A DNA stretch of 64,000 bases, taken from NCBI RefSeq assembly GCF_023074175.1, contig NZ_JADPKS010000149.1, positions 62,001 through 126,000 on the forward strand, read 5' to 3'. Under the pieces are notes generated by a model, which worked only from the letters and a program-made list of their open reading frames with translations, searched no databases and had not been told where the DNA came from. This stretch comes from Bradyrhizobium sp. 139 (GTDB lineage: Bacteria > Pseudomonadota > Alphaproteobacteria > Rhizobiales > Xanthobacteraceae). Shown one piece after another: positions 10,792-20,632 of the stretch. The stretch's first letter is position 1, and each line of letters begins with the position of its first letter. The position numbers and the translations under genes are program-made.

Positions 10792-12252
10792 ATGCCTTTC
10801 GATACAGTCCTTATTGCCAACAGAGGCGAGATCGCCGCCCGCATCATCAAGACGTTGCGAAAGCTGGGCCTTCGTTCTGCAGTTGTCTACCACGAGGTCG
10901 ATGCGCGAAGCCCGGCAGTCTCCATGGCCGACACAGCGATTCTTATCAGCGGTCACACGCCGATCGCGGCCTATCTGGACATCGCACAAATTATCGCCGC
11001 CGCTCACAAGGCGGGCGCCGGCGCTGTTCATCCAGGTTATGGATTTCTTTCCGAACAGGCTCAATTCGCTACGGCCGTGGTAAAGGCCGGCATTGCGTTC
11101 ATCGGCCCCGCACCCGAAACTATTGAACTGATGGGCGATAAGATTAGGGCCCACAACTTCGTCCAGTCGAACGGCTTTCCAGTGGCCCCATCTGCAATTG
11201 AGGAGGACGATCCAGCGACGTTCGTCTCCAGGGCGCGTGCAATTGGAACCCCTTTGCTGGTAAAACCGTCAGGGGGCGCGGGCGGCAAGGGCATGCGGAT
11301 TGTACGTGACGTCGATGCTCTGGAAGGCGCGATTGAGCAAGCTCGCTCTGAGGGGCAACGGTATTTTGGGGATCGCCGGCTTTACGTCGAAAGATACATT
11401 GAGAACCCGCGGCATATCGAAGTGCAGGTACTCGGCGACTCCTTTGGGAACATTGTACATCTGTTTGAGCGGGAATGCTCGGTGCAACGACGCTTCCAGA
11501 AGATCATCGAGGAAGCGCCCTCGCCAGCGCTGTCGCCAGAACTACGGAAACGCGTCTGCGAGACCGCGGTCGGTATCGCACGCGCCGCGAATTATCAGAA
11601 CGCAGGAACCGTTGAATTCATTTTCGATGCAGGAGAATTCTACTTTCTCGAGATGAATACGCGCCTACAGGTCGAACATCCCGTGACTGAGATGATCACC
11701 GGCATCGATCTTGTCGCCGAACAGGTCTATGCCACCGCGGGCCGAGAACTTGGTTTTGCTCAGTCAGATATCGTTTCGAACGGCCACGCTATCGAAGTAA
11801 GGCTGTACGCTGAAGCCCCCGAACGAGGCTATGTTCCGACGTCCGGCAAAGTACTTCTTCTCGAGTATCCGAGCGGGGTACGGATTGACAGCGGCATCAC
11901 GCAGGGTCAGCCAATCACCACTGCGTTTGATCCCATGCTCGCAAAGATCATCGCGCATTCGCCGACGCGCACATTGGCCACCGCGACGGCCAATCACGCG
12001 ATTCAGGGGGTTATTCTTCTCGGCTGCGAGACAAACGCTGGCTTCCTCGCCCGCATCCTTTCAGACGAGTCGTTTGTCCGCGGACAGTTTCATACAGGAT
12101 ATTTGGAGGAAAACCCGCACATCGCCGCCGGTAACTCTGCTACCGACCTACCGGCATTCCTGGCATCAGCTGCTCTCCTGACCCGACAAGTCCGCGAATC
12201 GGCCGACGCCGTACCCGCACTTCACGCTTCGCTGGGCCATTGGAGAAATTGA
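10792..12252 (+). CDS. acyl-CoA carboxylase, biotin carboxylase subunit
   Basis: 486 residues. N-terminal FDTVLIANRGEIAARII, ATP-grasp glycine loop KPSGGAGGKGMRIV (about residue 160) and the catalytic signature EMNTRLQVEHPVTEMITG (about residue 285) are those of biotin carboxylases. It carboxylates carrier-bound biotin using ATP and bicarbonate. In methylcrotonyl- or propionyl-CoA carboxylases this domain is usually fused to the biotin carrier; here the chain stops after GHWRN and the carrier follows one base later in another frame. I prefer the ATG at 10792 (GGAGAC upstream) to an earlier in-frame start. First gene of a three-gene operon. Confidence 0.93.
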   Translation: MPFDTVLIANRGEIAARIIKTLRKLGLRSAVVYHEVDARSPAVSMADTAILISGHTPIAAYLDIAQIIAAAHKAGAGAVHPGYGFLSEQAQFATAVVKAGIAFIGPAPETIELMGDKIRAHNFVQSNGFPVAPSAIEEDDPATFVSRARAIGTPLLVKPSGGAGGKGMRIVRDVDALEGAIEQARSEGQRYFGDRRLYVERYIENPRHIEVQVLGDSFGNIVHLFERECSVQRRFQKIIEEAPSPALSPELRKRVCETAVGIARAANYQNAGTVEFIFDAGEFYFLEMNTRLQVEHPVTEMITGIDLVAEQVYATAGRELGFAQSDIVSNGHAIEVRLYAEAPERGYVPTSGKVLLLEYPSGVRIDSGITQGQPITTAFDPMLAKIIAHSPTRTLATATANHAIQGVILLGCETNAGFLARILSDESFVRGQFHTGYLEENPHIAAGNSATDLPAFLASAALLTRQVRESADAVPALHASLGHWRN

Positions 12253-12253
12253 C

Positions 12254-12760
12254 GTGTATCACTCCGTCGAGGTTGATGGCGTCGACCATCAGTTATGGCT
12301 TTCACCCTGCCAATCCGGCTCCTATCATCTTCACTTGCGCGACCAAGTCATTTCCCCGGTCGCGTTCGCCCAATACAGTGAGAATTCAGGTGTGCTGACC
12401 ATTGCCGGCGAGACCGAACGGGTCCGCTTCGTCATCGAAGGCGACCTGATTCACGTCCACATCCGTGGCATGACTCGCGTTTTGCGCTACAGCGACCCGT
12501 TGCGAACGCTCGCTTGCGTGAACCAAGAGGAAAGTTCGCTCATGACCCGCGCACCGATGCCGGGAGTAGTCGTTACGATCGCGGTTTCGCCTGGTCAACC
12601 GGTATCCGCAGGCGCGGCGCTGATGATGATTGAGAGCATGAAGCTGGAAACTATTATTCGCTCTTCACAGGATGGCATAGTCGATCGAATCCATTTCAAA
12701 GAAGGGGAGAGCTTCGAGCGAAATGCTGTGCTGATTACGCTGTCGAAAGAAGGGCGCTGA
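12254..12760 (+). CDS. biotin carboxyl carrier subunit of acyl-CoA carboxylase
   Basis: 168 residues. The C-terminal biotinyl domain carries MIESMKLETI with Lys130 as the biotin site, preceded by the PMPGVV turn (residues 101-106). The first 90 residues are beta-rich and occupy the place of the BT linker domain of a fused alpha subunit. GTG start at 12254, with GGAGA about nine bases upstream, lying one base beyond the biotin carboxylase stop, so translation is probably coupled. BC plus this chain total 654 residues, the length of a fused MccA/PccA-type alpha subunit, suggesting fission or a frameshift. Confidence 0.88.
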   Translation: MYHSVEVDGVDHQLWLSPCQSGSYHLHLRDQVISPVAFAQYSENSGVLTIAGETERVRFVIEGDLIHVHIRGMTRVLRYSDPLRTLACVNQEESSLMTRAPMPGVVVTIAVSPGQPVSAGAALMMIESMKLETIIRSSQDGIVDRIHFKEGESFERNAVLITLSKEGR

Positions 12761-12761
12761 A

Positions 12762-14369
12762 ATGCTACGAATCGCTTCTGGGGTGAATGTCAATTCGCAA
12801 GACTTTCGTCAAAACGAGCTCCACAACAGGCGGCTTGCTGACGAGTTGAAGGAGCGGCAACGTGCTGTCCGCTTCCAGCGGCCCGAGCGGGAGCTTGAGC
12901 GCCTTCGACGTCAAAATAAGCTGTTTGTACGAGATCGGATCGACGCCTTGCTCGATCCAAAAACTCCGTTCCTCGAGCTTTCAACGCTGGCCGCTAACAA
13001 GGCCTATAACGGCGAAGTGCCCGGCGCGGCGCAGGTCGTCGGCATCGGGATCGTCGCGGGTCGCGAGATGATGGTTCATGCAGACGACGCAAGCGTAAAG
13101 GGCGGCGCATGGTATCCATTGTCTGTCAAGAAGATAGTGCGAGCCTTGGACATCGCAATCGAGAATCGTCTGTCAGTGATTCATTTGTGCGACGGCGCCG
13201 GAGGATTCCTACCTTTTCAGGCAGAGTTCTTCGCCGATCGCTACTTCGCGGGTCGGATCCTCCGTAACCAATCCATTCTCTCCAAGATGGGAGTACCGCA
13301 GGTCGCGATCGCAATGGGTCATTGCACGGCGGGAGCGGCCTACGTCCCGGCGCTTAGCGAATTCAACATTATGGTCGAGGATACGGGAGCTATATTTCTC
13401 GGTGGCCCTCCAGTCGTGAAAGCTGCTACCGGTGAAGACGTATCGGCACAGGAGCTTGGGGGCGCCCACATGCATACGAGCGTGTCGGGCACGAGCGATT
13501 ATTCCGCGAGCTCCGAGATGCACGCTATTGCGATCGCACGTGATATCGTTGCCCGATTCCATCGGTCCGCGAAGACTCCGATTGATCAAGCCGCCCCGGA
13601 GCCACCTGCCTACGACGCATCGGAACTATACGGCATTATTCCAAAGGACCCTCGAGTGCAGTTCGACATGCGGGAGATCATCGCCCGCATGATCGATGGC
13701 AGCCGATTTCACGAATACCAGCCGCGTTTCGGCACGTCCCTGCTGTGCGGTTTCGCGCGGCTTCATGGATATCAAATAGGGATTCTTGCAAATAATGGCG
13801 TGCTGCTCAGCGAAAGTGCGCTGAAGGGCGCTCACTTCATCCAACTATGCGACAAGAACCGGACGCCCCTGCTCTTCCTGCAGAATACAACGGGTTTCAT
13901 GGTCGGCCGCGAATACGAGCGCCGTGGCATAACCAAGGATGGCGCCAAGCTGATCATGGCCGTCTCGGGAGCGTCGGTCCCAAAATTCACGGTCGTTTGC
14001 AACAGCTCGCACGGAGCAGGTAGCTACGCTATGGCGGGACGTGCTTTCGATCCTCGGTTCGTCTTCACCTGGCCGCAGTCTCAGATCTCTGCGATGGGCG
14101 CCGAGCAAGCGGCAGGTGTGCTGACCCATGTTAAGACCAGACAACTGGCCCGTGATGGTGGGCGACTCGCAGAGCAGGAGCTGGCAGCCATTCGAGGTCC
14201 CCTTCTCGACGAGTATCGGGAACGATCCAGCGCCTACTATGCAACCTCCGAAATCTGGGACGACGGAATTCTTGATCCAGTCGATACCCGAAGTGCACTC
14301 GCGATCGCCATGAGCGCTTCGCTGAATGCTCCCATCGAAGCGCCCCATTATGGCGTATTCCGAATGTAG
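12762..14369 (+). CDS. acyl-CoA carboxylase, carboxyltransferase (beta) subunit
   Basis: 535 residues. Features of the methylcrotonyl/geranyl-CoA carboxylase beta branch: GHCTAGAAYVPALSEF, IFLGGPPVVKAATGEDVSA and QELGGAHMHTSVSGTSD in the N-terminal crotonase-like half, and GASVPKFTVVCNSSHGAGSYAM with FTWPQSQISAMG in the C-terminal half. It transfers the carboxyl group from carboxybiotin to an acyl-CoA. It starts one base after the carrier gene stop (TGA-A-ATG), hence cotranscribed. The natural acyl-CoA cannot be read from sequence; methylcrotonyl-CoA-like substrates are the best guess. Confidence 0.9.
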   Translation: MLRIASGVNVNSQDFRQNELHNRRLADELKERQRAVRFQRPERELERLRRQNKLFVRDRIDALLDPKTPFLELSTLAANKAYNGEVPGAAQVVGIGIVAGREMMVHADDASVKGGAWYPLSVKKIVRALDIAIENRLSVIHLCDGAGGFLPFQAEFFADRYFAGRILRNQSILSKMGVPQVAIAMGHCTAGAAYVPALSEFNIMVEDTGAIFLGGPPVVKAATGEDVSAQELGGAHMHTSVSGTSDYSASSEMHAIAIARDIVARFHRSAKTPIDQAAPEPPAYDASELYGIIPKDPRVQFDMREIIARMIDGSRFHEYQPRFGTSLLCGFARLHGYQIGILANNGVLLSESALKGAHFIQLCDKNRTPLLFLQNTTGFMVGREYERRGITKDGAKLIMAVSGASVPKFTVVCNSSHGAGSYAMAGRAFDPRFVFTWPQSQISAMGAEQAAGVLTHVKTRQLARDGGRLAEQELAAIRGPLLDEYRERSSAYYATSEIWDDGILDPVDTRSALAIAMSASLNAPIEAPHYGVFRM

Positions 14370-15192
14370 CCGGCAGGATTCGAACGTCCGTGTCAGTGGA
14401 TTCTACTCTCTAACTGGAGTCCAAATCGACGGATCATCCTGTCCCCGGCATGAGCCAGATTCGTGTCGCCCGCATTCCGCGGCAGAACTCGAATTCGCGA
14501 CATTGGTCAAATAGATCAACCCGGGTGGTGCGTTGAATTCGGTGACCACGTTGTCGATTGGGACAACGGCGTTGCGTCGAAGCAGGTGGAGCTGGGTCGC
14601 ATAGGCCTGATTGGCCGCGCATCGAACCTCGCGTGGGGACTACGCAAAGTGCGTAACACTCGAGATGATCTGCTCGTTACTTCTAGCATTGCGTAGCTAA
14701 TTGCGAGGCTCCTGCGGGTCGAAGCCATCGACATCTGGAGTTCGCGATTCATGCAAGCGCGGGCTGCCCTACTTACTCTGATCCACCAACGGACGCGTCC
14801 GTCACACTAGATCTAAGGTGCTCCCTACCGATGGATTGTTGGTCCATTCATCGCCAATGATAACAATCTTTAGGAGGAGACATGCAAGCCATCATACCGA
14901 TCGCGGTCAATGATTCTACGACGGGCTGGTTGCAGAAGAAGTCGCCCGCCATGCTAGGCTATGGAACTACCCACCCGTCTTGCCGTCCAATCGTCTGATC
15001 TGATCTCGAGCAAAGAACACTAACTCCTTTGCAGGTGAACGTCATGGATAACTTGATTCTTACGCAGCGTCAGGTTGTAGCATTGCAGAGCGAACTGACG
15101 TTCAAGCTGACACCGCATGCCTCGACTAGCGGATTGAGGTCGCGCTCGCACGCGCGACTGGCCAATTGGAACAACTAAGCACGTGTAGAGCA
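14370..15192. other. gap after the carboxylase operon, with one tiny open frame
   Basis: No established gene. A 38-residue frame at 14882-14998 (plus), MQAIIPIAVNDSTTGWLQKK onward, has a strong AGGAGGAGAC binding site and could be a leader peptide or the start of a lost gene. Another short frame at 15044-15178 overlaps the approach to the trpD fragment. Confidence 0.35.
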
Positions 15193-15597
15193 ATGAACGC
15201 CCTCAAATCGATCATCAGCAAAGTTGCTACAGGTGCCACGCTGACTCGCGAGGAGACCGCAACAGCTTTTGAAATCACGATGTCGGGCCAGGCGACATCC
15301 TCCCAGATCGGGGGATTATTAATTGGGATGCGGGTACGTGGCGAAACCGTAGAAGAAGTCACCGGCGCAGCCTCGGCCATGAGGAGCAAAATGCTCCGGG
15401 TCAGTGCGCCCCCCGATCCTGTCGACATCGTTGGTACGGGCGGTGACGCTTCGGGCTCAGTCAACGTGTCGACATGCGCCTCTTTCATCGTCGCCGGGGC
15501 CGGCGTTCCTGTGGCCAAACATGGCAACCGCGCCGTGTCCTCACTATACCGGCGCGACAATCTCGAAGATTGCTTTGCATTCGGGGCAGCACGATGA
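15193..15597 (+). pseudogene. trpD: anthranilate phosphoribosyltransferase, N-terminal fragment
   Basis: 134 residues, against about 340 for intact TrpD. MNALKSIISKVATGATLTRE, then SGQATSSQIGGLLIGMRVRG, the phosphoribosyl-diphosphate loop VDIVGTGGDASGSVNVST and VAKHGNRAVSS identify it. It stops after FAFGAAR, before the rest of the catalytic domain. Intact TrpD joins anthranilate and PRPP in tryptophan synthesis; this piece lacks much of the active site. No other trp gene is nearby, so it is probably a duplicated fragment carried on a mobile segment. Confidence 0.85.
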
Positions 15598-16020
15598 AAA
15601 AACCCGACGGTGCCAAGAACGTTGTGTTGGTCGACCACACTGAAGGTCAATGCCGAGCCATTCAAAGATGAAGATTCCAGATCTCCCTATATGTGCGGTG
15701 AGCCTGTAAGTCGGAAACCTGAAGAAGATAACGTCATGGTGCGCTTATCACTACGCGCAGATGCACGCCAGCGCTGTCGGACAAAACGGAGCCCGTGACG
15801 AAGCGCCTCCGCCTTTACGCTTTAAGAGGTTTACATCGGGCCCGGGCTGATGACGTCGTCAAGACCGTATGCTTCGGACTGAGATCGCTTGACCGCTCGC
15901 GTGCCTGAAGGCCATCCGATGCGATCTGATCGCGATCGAGAGCTTCCGAACGACTCAGGAGGTCAGGGGTTCAAACAGTTTTGCAAGTACGTAGCGAACC
16001 TGAGCGAAAAGGGGACAAAG
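15598..16020. other. short gap before the acyl-CoA ligase gene
   Basis: About 420 bases without a recognised gene. An in-frame 44-residue extension of the ligase starts at 15889 but is charged, repetitive-looking and unlike the family. Confidence 0.35.
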
Positions 16021-17553
16021 GTGGATCTTTGCACACTGATTGAGCGTAACGCCTCGTTTACTCCCGACAAACCCGCGATCCACTTCGACGGGGGCACTCT
16101 AAGCTACGCCGCCTTCATTCAAAGGATCGAGCAGATCGCTCGTGCTCTAAAACACCAGCTCGGCATCGAGAGAGGCGACCGCGTCGCGATCCTTGGCCTC
16201 AACCGGCCCGACTACCTGGCCCTGCTCTATGCCTGCGCGCGACTCGGCGCAATGCTCGTTCCATTAAATTGGCGGCTTACGGTCGCGGAACAGTTGTTCA
16301 TCCTCTCCGACGCCCGTCCAAAAGTGCTAGTTCTAGAACAGGCCTTTGATGCGCTGCTAGCAGCTCTGGCGGGGCAATTGCCCGATACCTTTGTTGCCGG
16401 GTTGGACTTTTCGCCTCTCGGCGGAAGTAAGTGGGACTGCCTGGTAGACCAGAGCCGAGGCGACGATCGCAATCAGCACACGGACCTGTCTTGCCCGCTT
16501 CTGATTGTCTATACTTCGGGTACCACAGGGCGGCCGAAAGGCGCTGTGCTGCGTCAAGAAGCGTTGCTGTGGAATGGAATTATGAGTCAGCACATGCATA
16601 ACCTCGGCTCGACCGATCATGTCCTGACAGTCTTGCCGCTGTTTCACGTTGGCGGCCTGAATATCCAGACCACGCCGGCGTTGCATCACGGCGCGACCGT
16701 CACCATTCACACGCGATTTACGCCCGAGGCGACGCTTGCTGCGATCGAACGCGACAGACCTACGCTGGCAGCGTTGGTGCCTACCACGATGCAATTCCTA
16801 ACCGACCATCCTCAGTGGCGGACGACGGACCTCTCCTCACTGAAGGCAGTTTGCACCGGTTCAACCATGGTCCCGCAGCACCTTATCGAACGCTTTGTCG
16901 CGCGTGGGGTGCCAGTGCTGCAGGTTTACGGTTCGACCGAGACCTGCCCTATTGCTGTGTATACGAGGCTCGGCGGCGATCTTACGCGTAAGGGCTCGAG
17001 CGGCTTGCCCGGCCTATGCTGCGAAGCGGCTATTCTCGATGATACCGGCAACGGGTTGCAGGCAGGCAGCCCGGGCGAGATCGCCGTACGGGGCCCCAAT
17101 GTCTTCAGCGGGTATTGGGGCGCTCAACAAGCAACGCGCGAGCCTTTGCACAACGGCTGGTATCTCACCGGAGACATCGGCCGCCGCGATGCCGATGGAT
17201 ACTTTTGGGTTCAGGATCGCAAAAGGAACCTGATCATTTCCGGTGGAGAAAATATCTACCCGGCGGAAGTAGAGCGCGCGCTCATGGAGCATCCCGATGT
17301 CGCAGACTGCGCCGTTGTCGGTCGACCCGATCCGCGCTGGGATGAGGTGCCGATCGCTTATGTGATCAGGCGGCCGGGGGTTCGCCTTGACGCGGAAGCA
17401 CTAACGGCGCATGCAGGCTCGCAGCTCGCCCGCTTTAAGGTACCGCGCGAAATTATTTTCACGGAAGAATTGCCACGAACGGCGTTGGGCAAGATCCAGC
17501 ATTTCGCGCTGAAGGGGCTTACACGATCAAGCCAGCACAACGACGGCGACTGA
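16021..17553 (+). CDS. acyl-CoA synthetase (AMP-forming), FadD-like
   Basis: 510 residues from a GTG at 16021 with GGGGA six bases upstream. ANL-superfamily motifs: P-loop YTSGTTGRPKG (residues 164-174), VYGSTETCP, the YLTGDIGRRDADGYFWVQDR hinge region and C-terminal lysine motif PRTALGKIQH. It activates a carboxylic acid to the acyl-CoA through an acyl-adenylate. Its place downstream of the acyl-CoA carboxylase genes suggests it feeds that enzyme, though a trpD fragment and 1.6 kb separate them, so joint transcription is doubtful. Chain-length preference cannot be read. Confidence 0.88.
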   Translation: MDLCTLIERNASFTPDKPAIHFDGGTLSYAAFIQRIEQIARALKHQLGIERGDRVAILGLNRPDYLALLYACARLGAMLVPLNWRLTVAEQLFILSDARPKVLVLEQAFDALLAALAGQLPDTFVAGLDFSPLGGSKWDCLVDQSRGDDRNQHTDLSCPLLIVYTSGTTGRPKGAVLRQEALLWNGIMSQHMHNLGSTDHVLTVLPLFHVGGLNIQTTPALHHGATVTIHTRFTPEATLAAIERDRPTLAALVPTTMQFLTDHPQWRTTDLSSLKAVCTGSTMVPQHLIERFVARGVPVLQVYGSTETCPIAVYTRLGGDLTRKGSSGLPGLCCEAAILDDTGNGLQAGSPGEIAVRGPNVFSGYWGAQQATREPLHNGWYLTGDIGRRDADGYFWVQDRKRNLIISGGENIYPAEVERALMEHPDVADCAVVGRPDPRWDEVPIAYVIRRPGVRLDAEALTAHAGSQLARFKVPREIIFTEELPRTALGKIQHFALKGLTRSSQHNDGD

Positions 17554-18887
17554 AGATTTCGATCGGGTTTGGCATTTCCTTTACTCCGCAGGCGTGGCCG
17601 CTGAGAGCCGCGAAAAGCCCCAGGGCTCACCGCGTCTATGCGAATACGGCAGCTGCGAGTTGATCATTGTCGGCGCCTTTCCGTCTAATAACCTTGCCCC
17701 GAGGTCGCTGATGCCGCGGATCCTCATTATGAATGCCGGTACCGCACAAATGTCGGGCTCTGATCTGGCGACAACCCAACTTTCGCTTGCCTCCAAGTCG
17801 GCTTGGTCTCCGTATGGTTTGCACAGGAGGGAGACAGGGGGCCCGACTCCGGTTTTGGTAAGTCAAGGACTCGCCGACTGATATCTCTGGATGCTCGCGC
17901 AGTTTGAGAGAATCATTAGAACGCGTCATTTGAACCTCAGAAACGGAGAAAACGATGCATGGACGAGAAGGAAAGAGAGCTCAACAGAGCGGCACTCACA
18001 AGCGCTTCTCGGCCCATGCGCCTCCTTCTCGTCTGCAGAGCAGATCGCCGAGCTGCACGACGCCAGAGTTGGCATGGTTCGGAGTGTCTCTTGAAATGCT
18101 GCTTGCGGCATACATTACCATCCCCTCACCGAATATCGCGATTTACATCTCCTGCGGCTTTGAACTTGCGAATCAGATCGCAAATGCCATTGCAGTCGAC
18201 GGTTCGCACGAGTCGTCCATATCTTCACAGGTGCCGCACTCTTCCAGGAAGTTAATAGAGGTGCTGAGCCGGAGCGACGTCGACAGTTGGGGTACCCGTC
18301 CTCACTCAGCCGATATTCCGATCGTCTATCCCATCCCCGTTTTTGGCTCCTCGACGCCGCCGACGCCCGCGTCAGTTAGAGCTTTGCCCGTGTCGCTGCC
18401 GGCGTATTCTGGGACGTGATCGAACTGCCAATGCCGCCTTTGGGAGCGCGATTTGTATCAATCTTCCTATCAACCGATGAGTAGCGCGCCATTCGAGCCC
18501 GTTCGGGTTCAAAAGGAGAGTTCGCTCTTGCGGGCCAGCGTGGACGCTCGCCCTTAACGAGTGCTTGCAGCAATCCCCGTATCAGCGCCTTGCTGAATAA
18601 AGCTTCTGCTTATACCCGGAAAAATCGCGCAAGGCGTCTTGAACCTGACCTGACTTGTTCGGCAGTCCAAAACCGCACAACAAGCGCCGACCTCATAGTG
18701 TTAGCCTCGGTCATTGCTGTTCAGGAGCATGCGCCGATCCAGATGGAATTGCTGGAACGCGGCCTCATTTTAATCGGACCGCATGGACGCTGGCCGAGAG
18801 TGCGAGATCGTCGTTACGGCTCTCACCGCGCGGAAAGCGATTATGCTTGATCCAAGATGAGGGCGTTAAGGGTCACGGCGAGATTGG
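17554..18887. other. long gap, possible unidentified remnant
   Basis: About 1.3 kb. Between 18060 and 18480 (plus) pieces in alternating frames, such as HIFTGAALFQEVNRGAEPE and RYSDRLSHPRFWLLDAADAR, look like a decayed protein, but I do not recognise the family. The rest shows nothing. Confidence 0.35.
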
Positions 18888-19438
18888 TCACCAGGATGCC
18901 AACGATCCCATTGGTAAAATGAAACCGGCTTTGACTCGGTCCAGAACAACTACAGTCTCGAGGCGCTTTATATCTGGATTTTCATTTATCAAGCGTCGGG
19001 TGAAATGCTCGTACTCTTCCATATTATTTGCAGTCACCAACAGGATGAAATCAGCTTGGCCCGTGACGTAAAATCCGCTCATCACCTCCGTCATAGTGCG
19101 GATCCCCCGCTTAAAGCGATCAATGATGTCGGCGCGATCGCGCTCAAAGAAAATGAGGACCAGCATAGTCACGTTTCGGCCGATCGCCCTTGGCGAAATG
19201 ATTGAGACGTCTGATTCTATCACGCCCTCTTTTCGTAGGCGCTTTAGTCGGCGCTGAACTCCGGATGCAGATAGGGCAACTTCGCGCCGAGTTCTTCACT
19301 GCTTAGGCGATTGTTGCGTTGAACGAGATCAAGAAGACGAGCATCGATTTTGTCGATTTCCATGGCTGCATTGCGGACTCTCGAGCGCGACCGCCTCCTC
19401 AAAGCATGCGAAGTAGTCCCATTGAGCGTCCCGGTCAT
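18888..19438 (-). pseudogene. Lrp/AsnC-family transcriptional regulator, frameshifted
   Basis: The N-terminal frame, from an ATG at 19438 with GGAGG nine bases upstream, gives MEIDKIDARLLDLVQRNNRL and SSEELGAK. One lost base near 19280 shifts to the second frame, which continues VALSASGVQRRLKRLRKEGV, IESDVSIISPRAIGRNVTML and the RAM ligand-binding domain ending at 18888. Together this is a normal Lrp of about 180 residues: winged helix first, alpha-beta sensor second. Intact members sense amino acids and control nearby metabolism or transport genes. Only a single indel separates it from intact. Confidence 0.75.
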
Positions 19439-19797
19439 CTCTAAAACCTCCTCCCTAGCACCTCTACGAATGTACGTCTTCAGCCGACAATGCGCGCACT
19501 GACGAGTTGAAAGGCTCAAACCTTATCGGGGACAGCCAACCACCGGTTCCAGCCTTGTGCGCGCCCGGTCGGCTTGTGTCGCCTCCCCTAATTCCAATAA
19601 GCCGCTAAAGCTCTTTTCCTCACGGCACTGTTTGTGGAGGTAAATTTGTCGGTACCGCACCTCTCTTGATCCCTGGCAGCTGATTGAACGTAGTTCTTTC
19701 GGGAGCGGACATGTGGGCGGCTTAGCGTCACCAATGGAGCGCCATTGGATTGACCTCGCGGGCGAGCTAGTGCGGGGCGAGTTTCCTTCAGCTATTT
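19439..19797. other. gap between Lrp and DapA-family pseudogenes
   Basis: About 360 bases. Part may be the lost C-terminal end of the DapA-family gene in other frames. Nothing else seen. Confidence 0.35.
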
Positions 19798-20560
19798 CAC
19801 GTCGCGCCCGTGGCGGCGCGCAGGCCACACTGGCGGTTCTCGAAACCGATTAACGACAGGCAGGGCGGCTTCCCGCCTGCGTCCCGTCGTGCGATGATCG
19901 ATCACTGGACGCAATAGATCAGGAAGCAGCGCGCCCGGTATCGTCCCGCTCGCACCAGCATCGAGATATGGCATCATTGTAATGGCTTCCTCTCCGTCGA
20001 AGGTGCCTAGGATTGTCTCTCCTCCGGCGTCACTCAACGTCCGCGGCTTCGCCGCGGCAAACGGCACCTCGATATTGAAATAGCTAAAGCGCGGCATCTC
20101 CCGGGCAAGGCGCACCAGAAACGACATTGTTAACGTCACGCCACTGAGCAGCGCATTCAGGACCAGGATCGAAATCTTGGCCGCATCTGCGATACGGCCG
20201 AAACGATCGAGCATCGAGGGCGCGTCTGCGTTGAGGCTCACGCCGTGGTAGGGCGGCATCAGCATCAGAAGGCTTGCGCCACGCGCGGCCGCATAGCGGG
20301 CGCGCTCGATTGCAAATTGCGTGCTGAAATGTTTGCACGTGATCATGACCGCCTTGCGACTACCCACATGAGCCAGGGACAAATCAACCAATCGCACTCC
20401 TGCTCCGATAACAGGAATTGCTCGGAACAATGAGCCAGAATGCAGGTCCATCGACGCGCTCGTCGATCATGCATCGCGGCGCTGCCCCTCAAGGGCAAGC
20501 ACTCCGGTTTCCGTGAAAGCCGGCGCGACTGGGAAGAGGCGGCTATAGGCGTATTTGCTT
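19798..20560 (-). pseudogene. DapA-family aldolase/dehydratase, several frameshifts
   Basis: Successive frames give YSRLFPVAPAFTETGVLALE, then CILAHCSEQFLLSEQE, then a longer stretch with SRKAVMITCKHFSTQFAIER, LMLMPPYHGVSLNADAPSM and FDGEEAITMMPYLDAGASG. This is the (beta/alpha)8 DapA superfamily (dihydrodipicolinate synthase, KDG aldolase and relatives). The C-terminal helices are missing after VIDHRTTGRR, and the Schiff-base lysine segment reads FSYFNIEVPFAAAK, where homologues usually have YFKIE, so the catalytic lysine appears changed to Asn. It is dead, with at least three indels. Confidence 0.65.
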
Positions 20561-20632
20561 GCATTGGCATGAGCAGGCTTCCAACAAGCAGATGTTCTTG
20601 ACGGACAGATGTCTTTGGGCTCGCTCAGGTCA

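Noticed and set aside
14371..14420. Antisense TTCGAATCCTGCCGGCTA looks like a tRNA 3' end, a possible attachment site
   Set aside because: The T-stem does not pair properly (two of five pairs fail), and no acceptor, D or anticodon arms could be built upstream.
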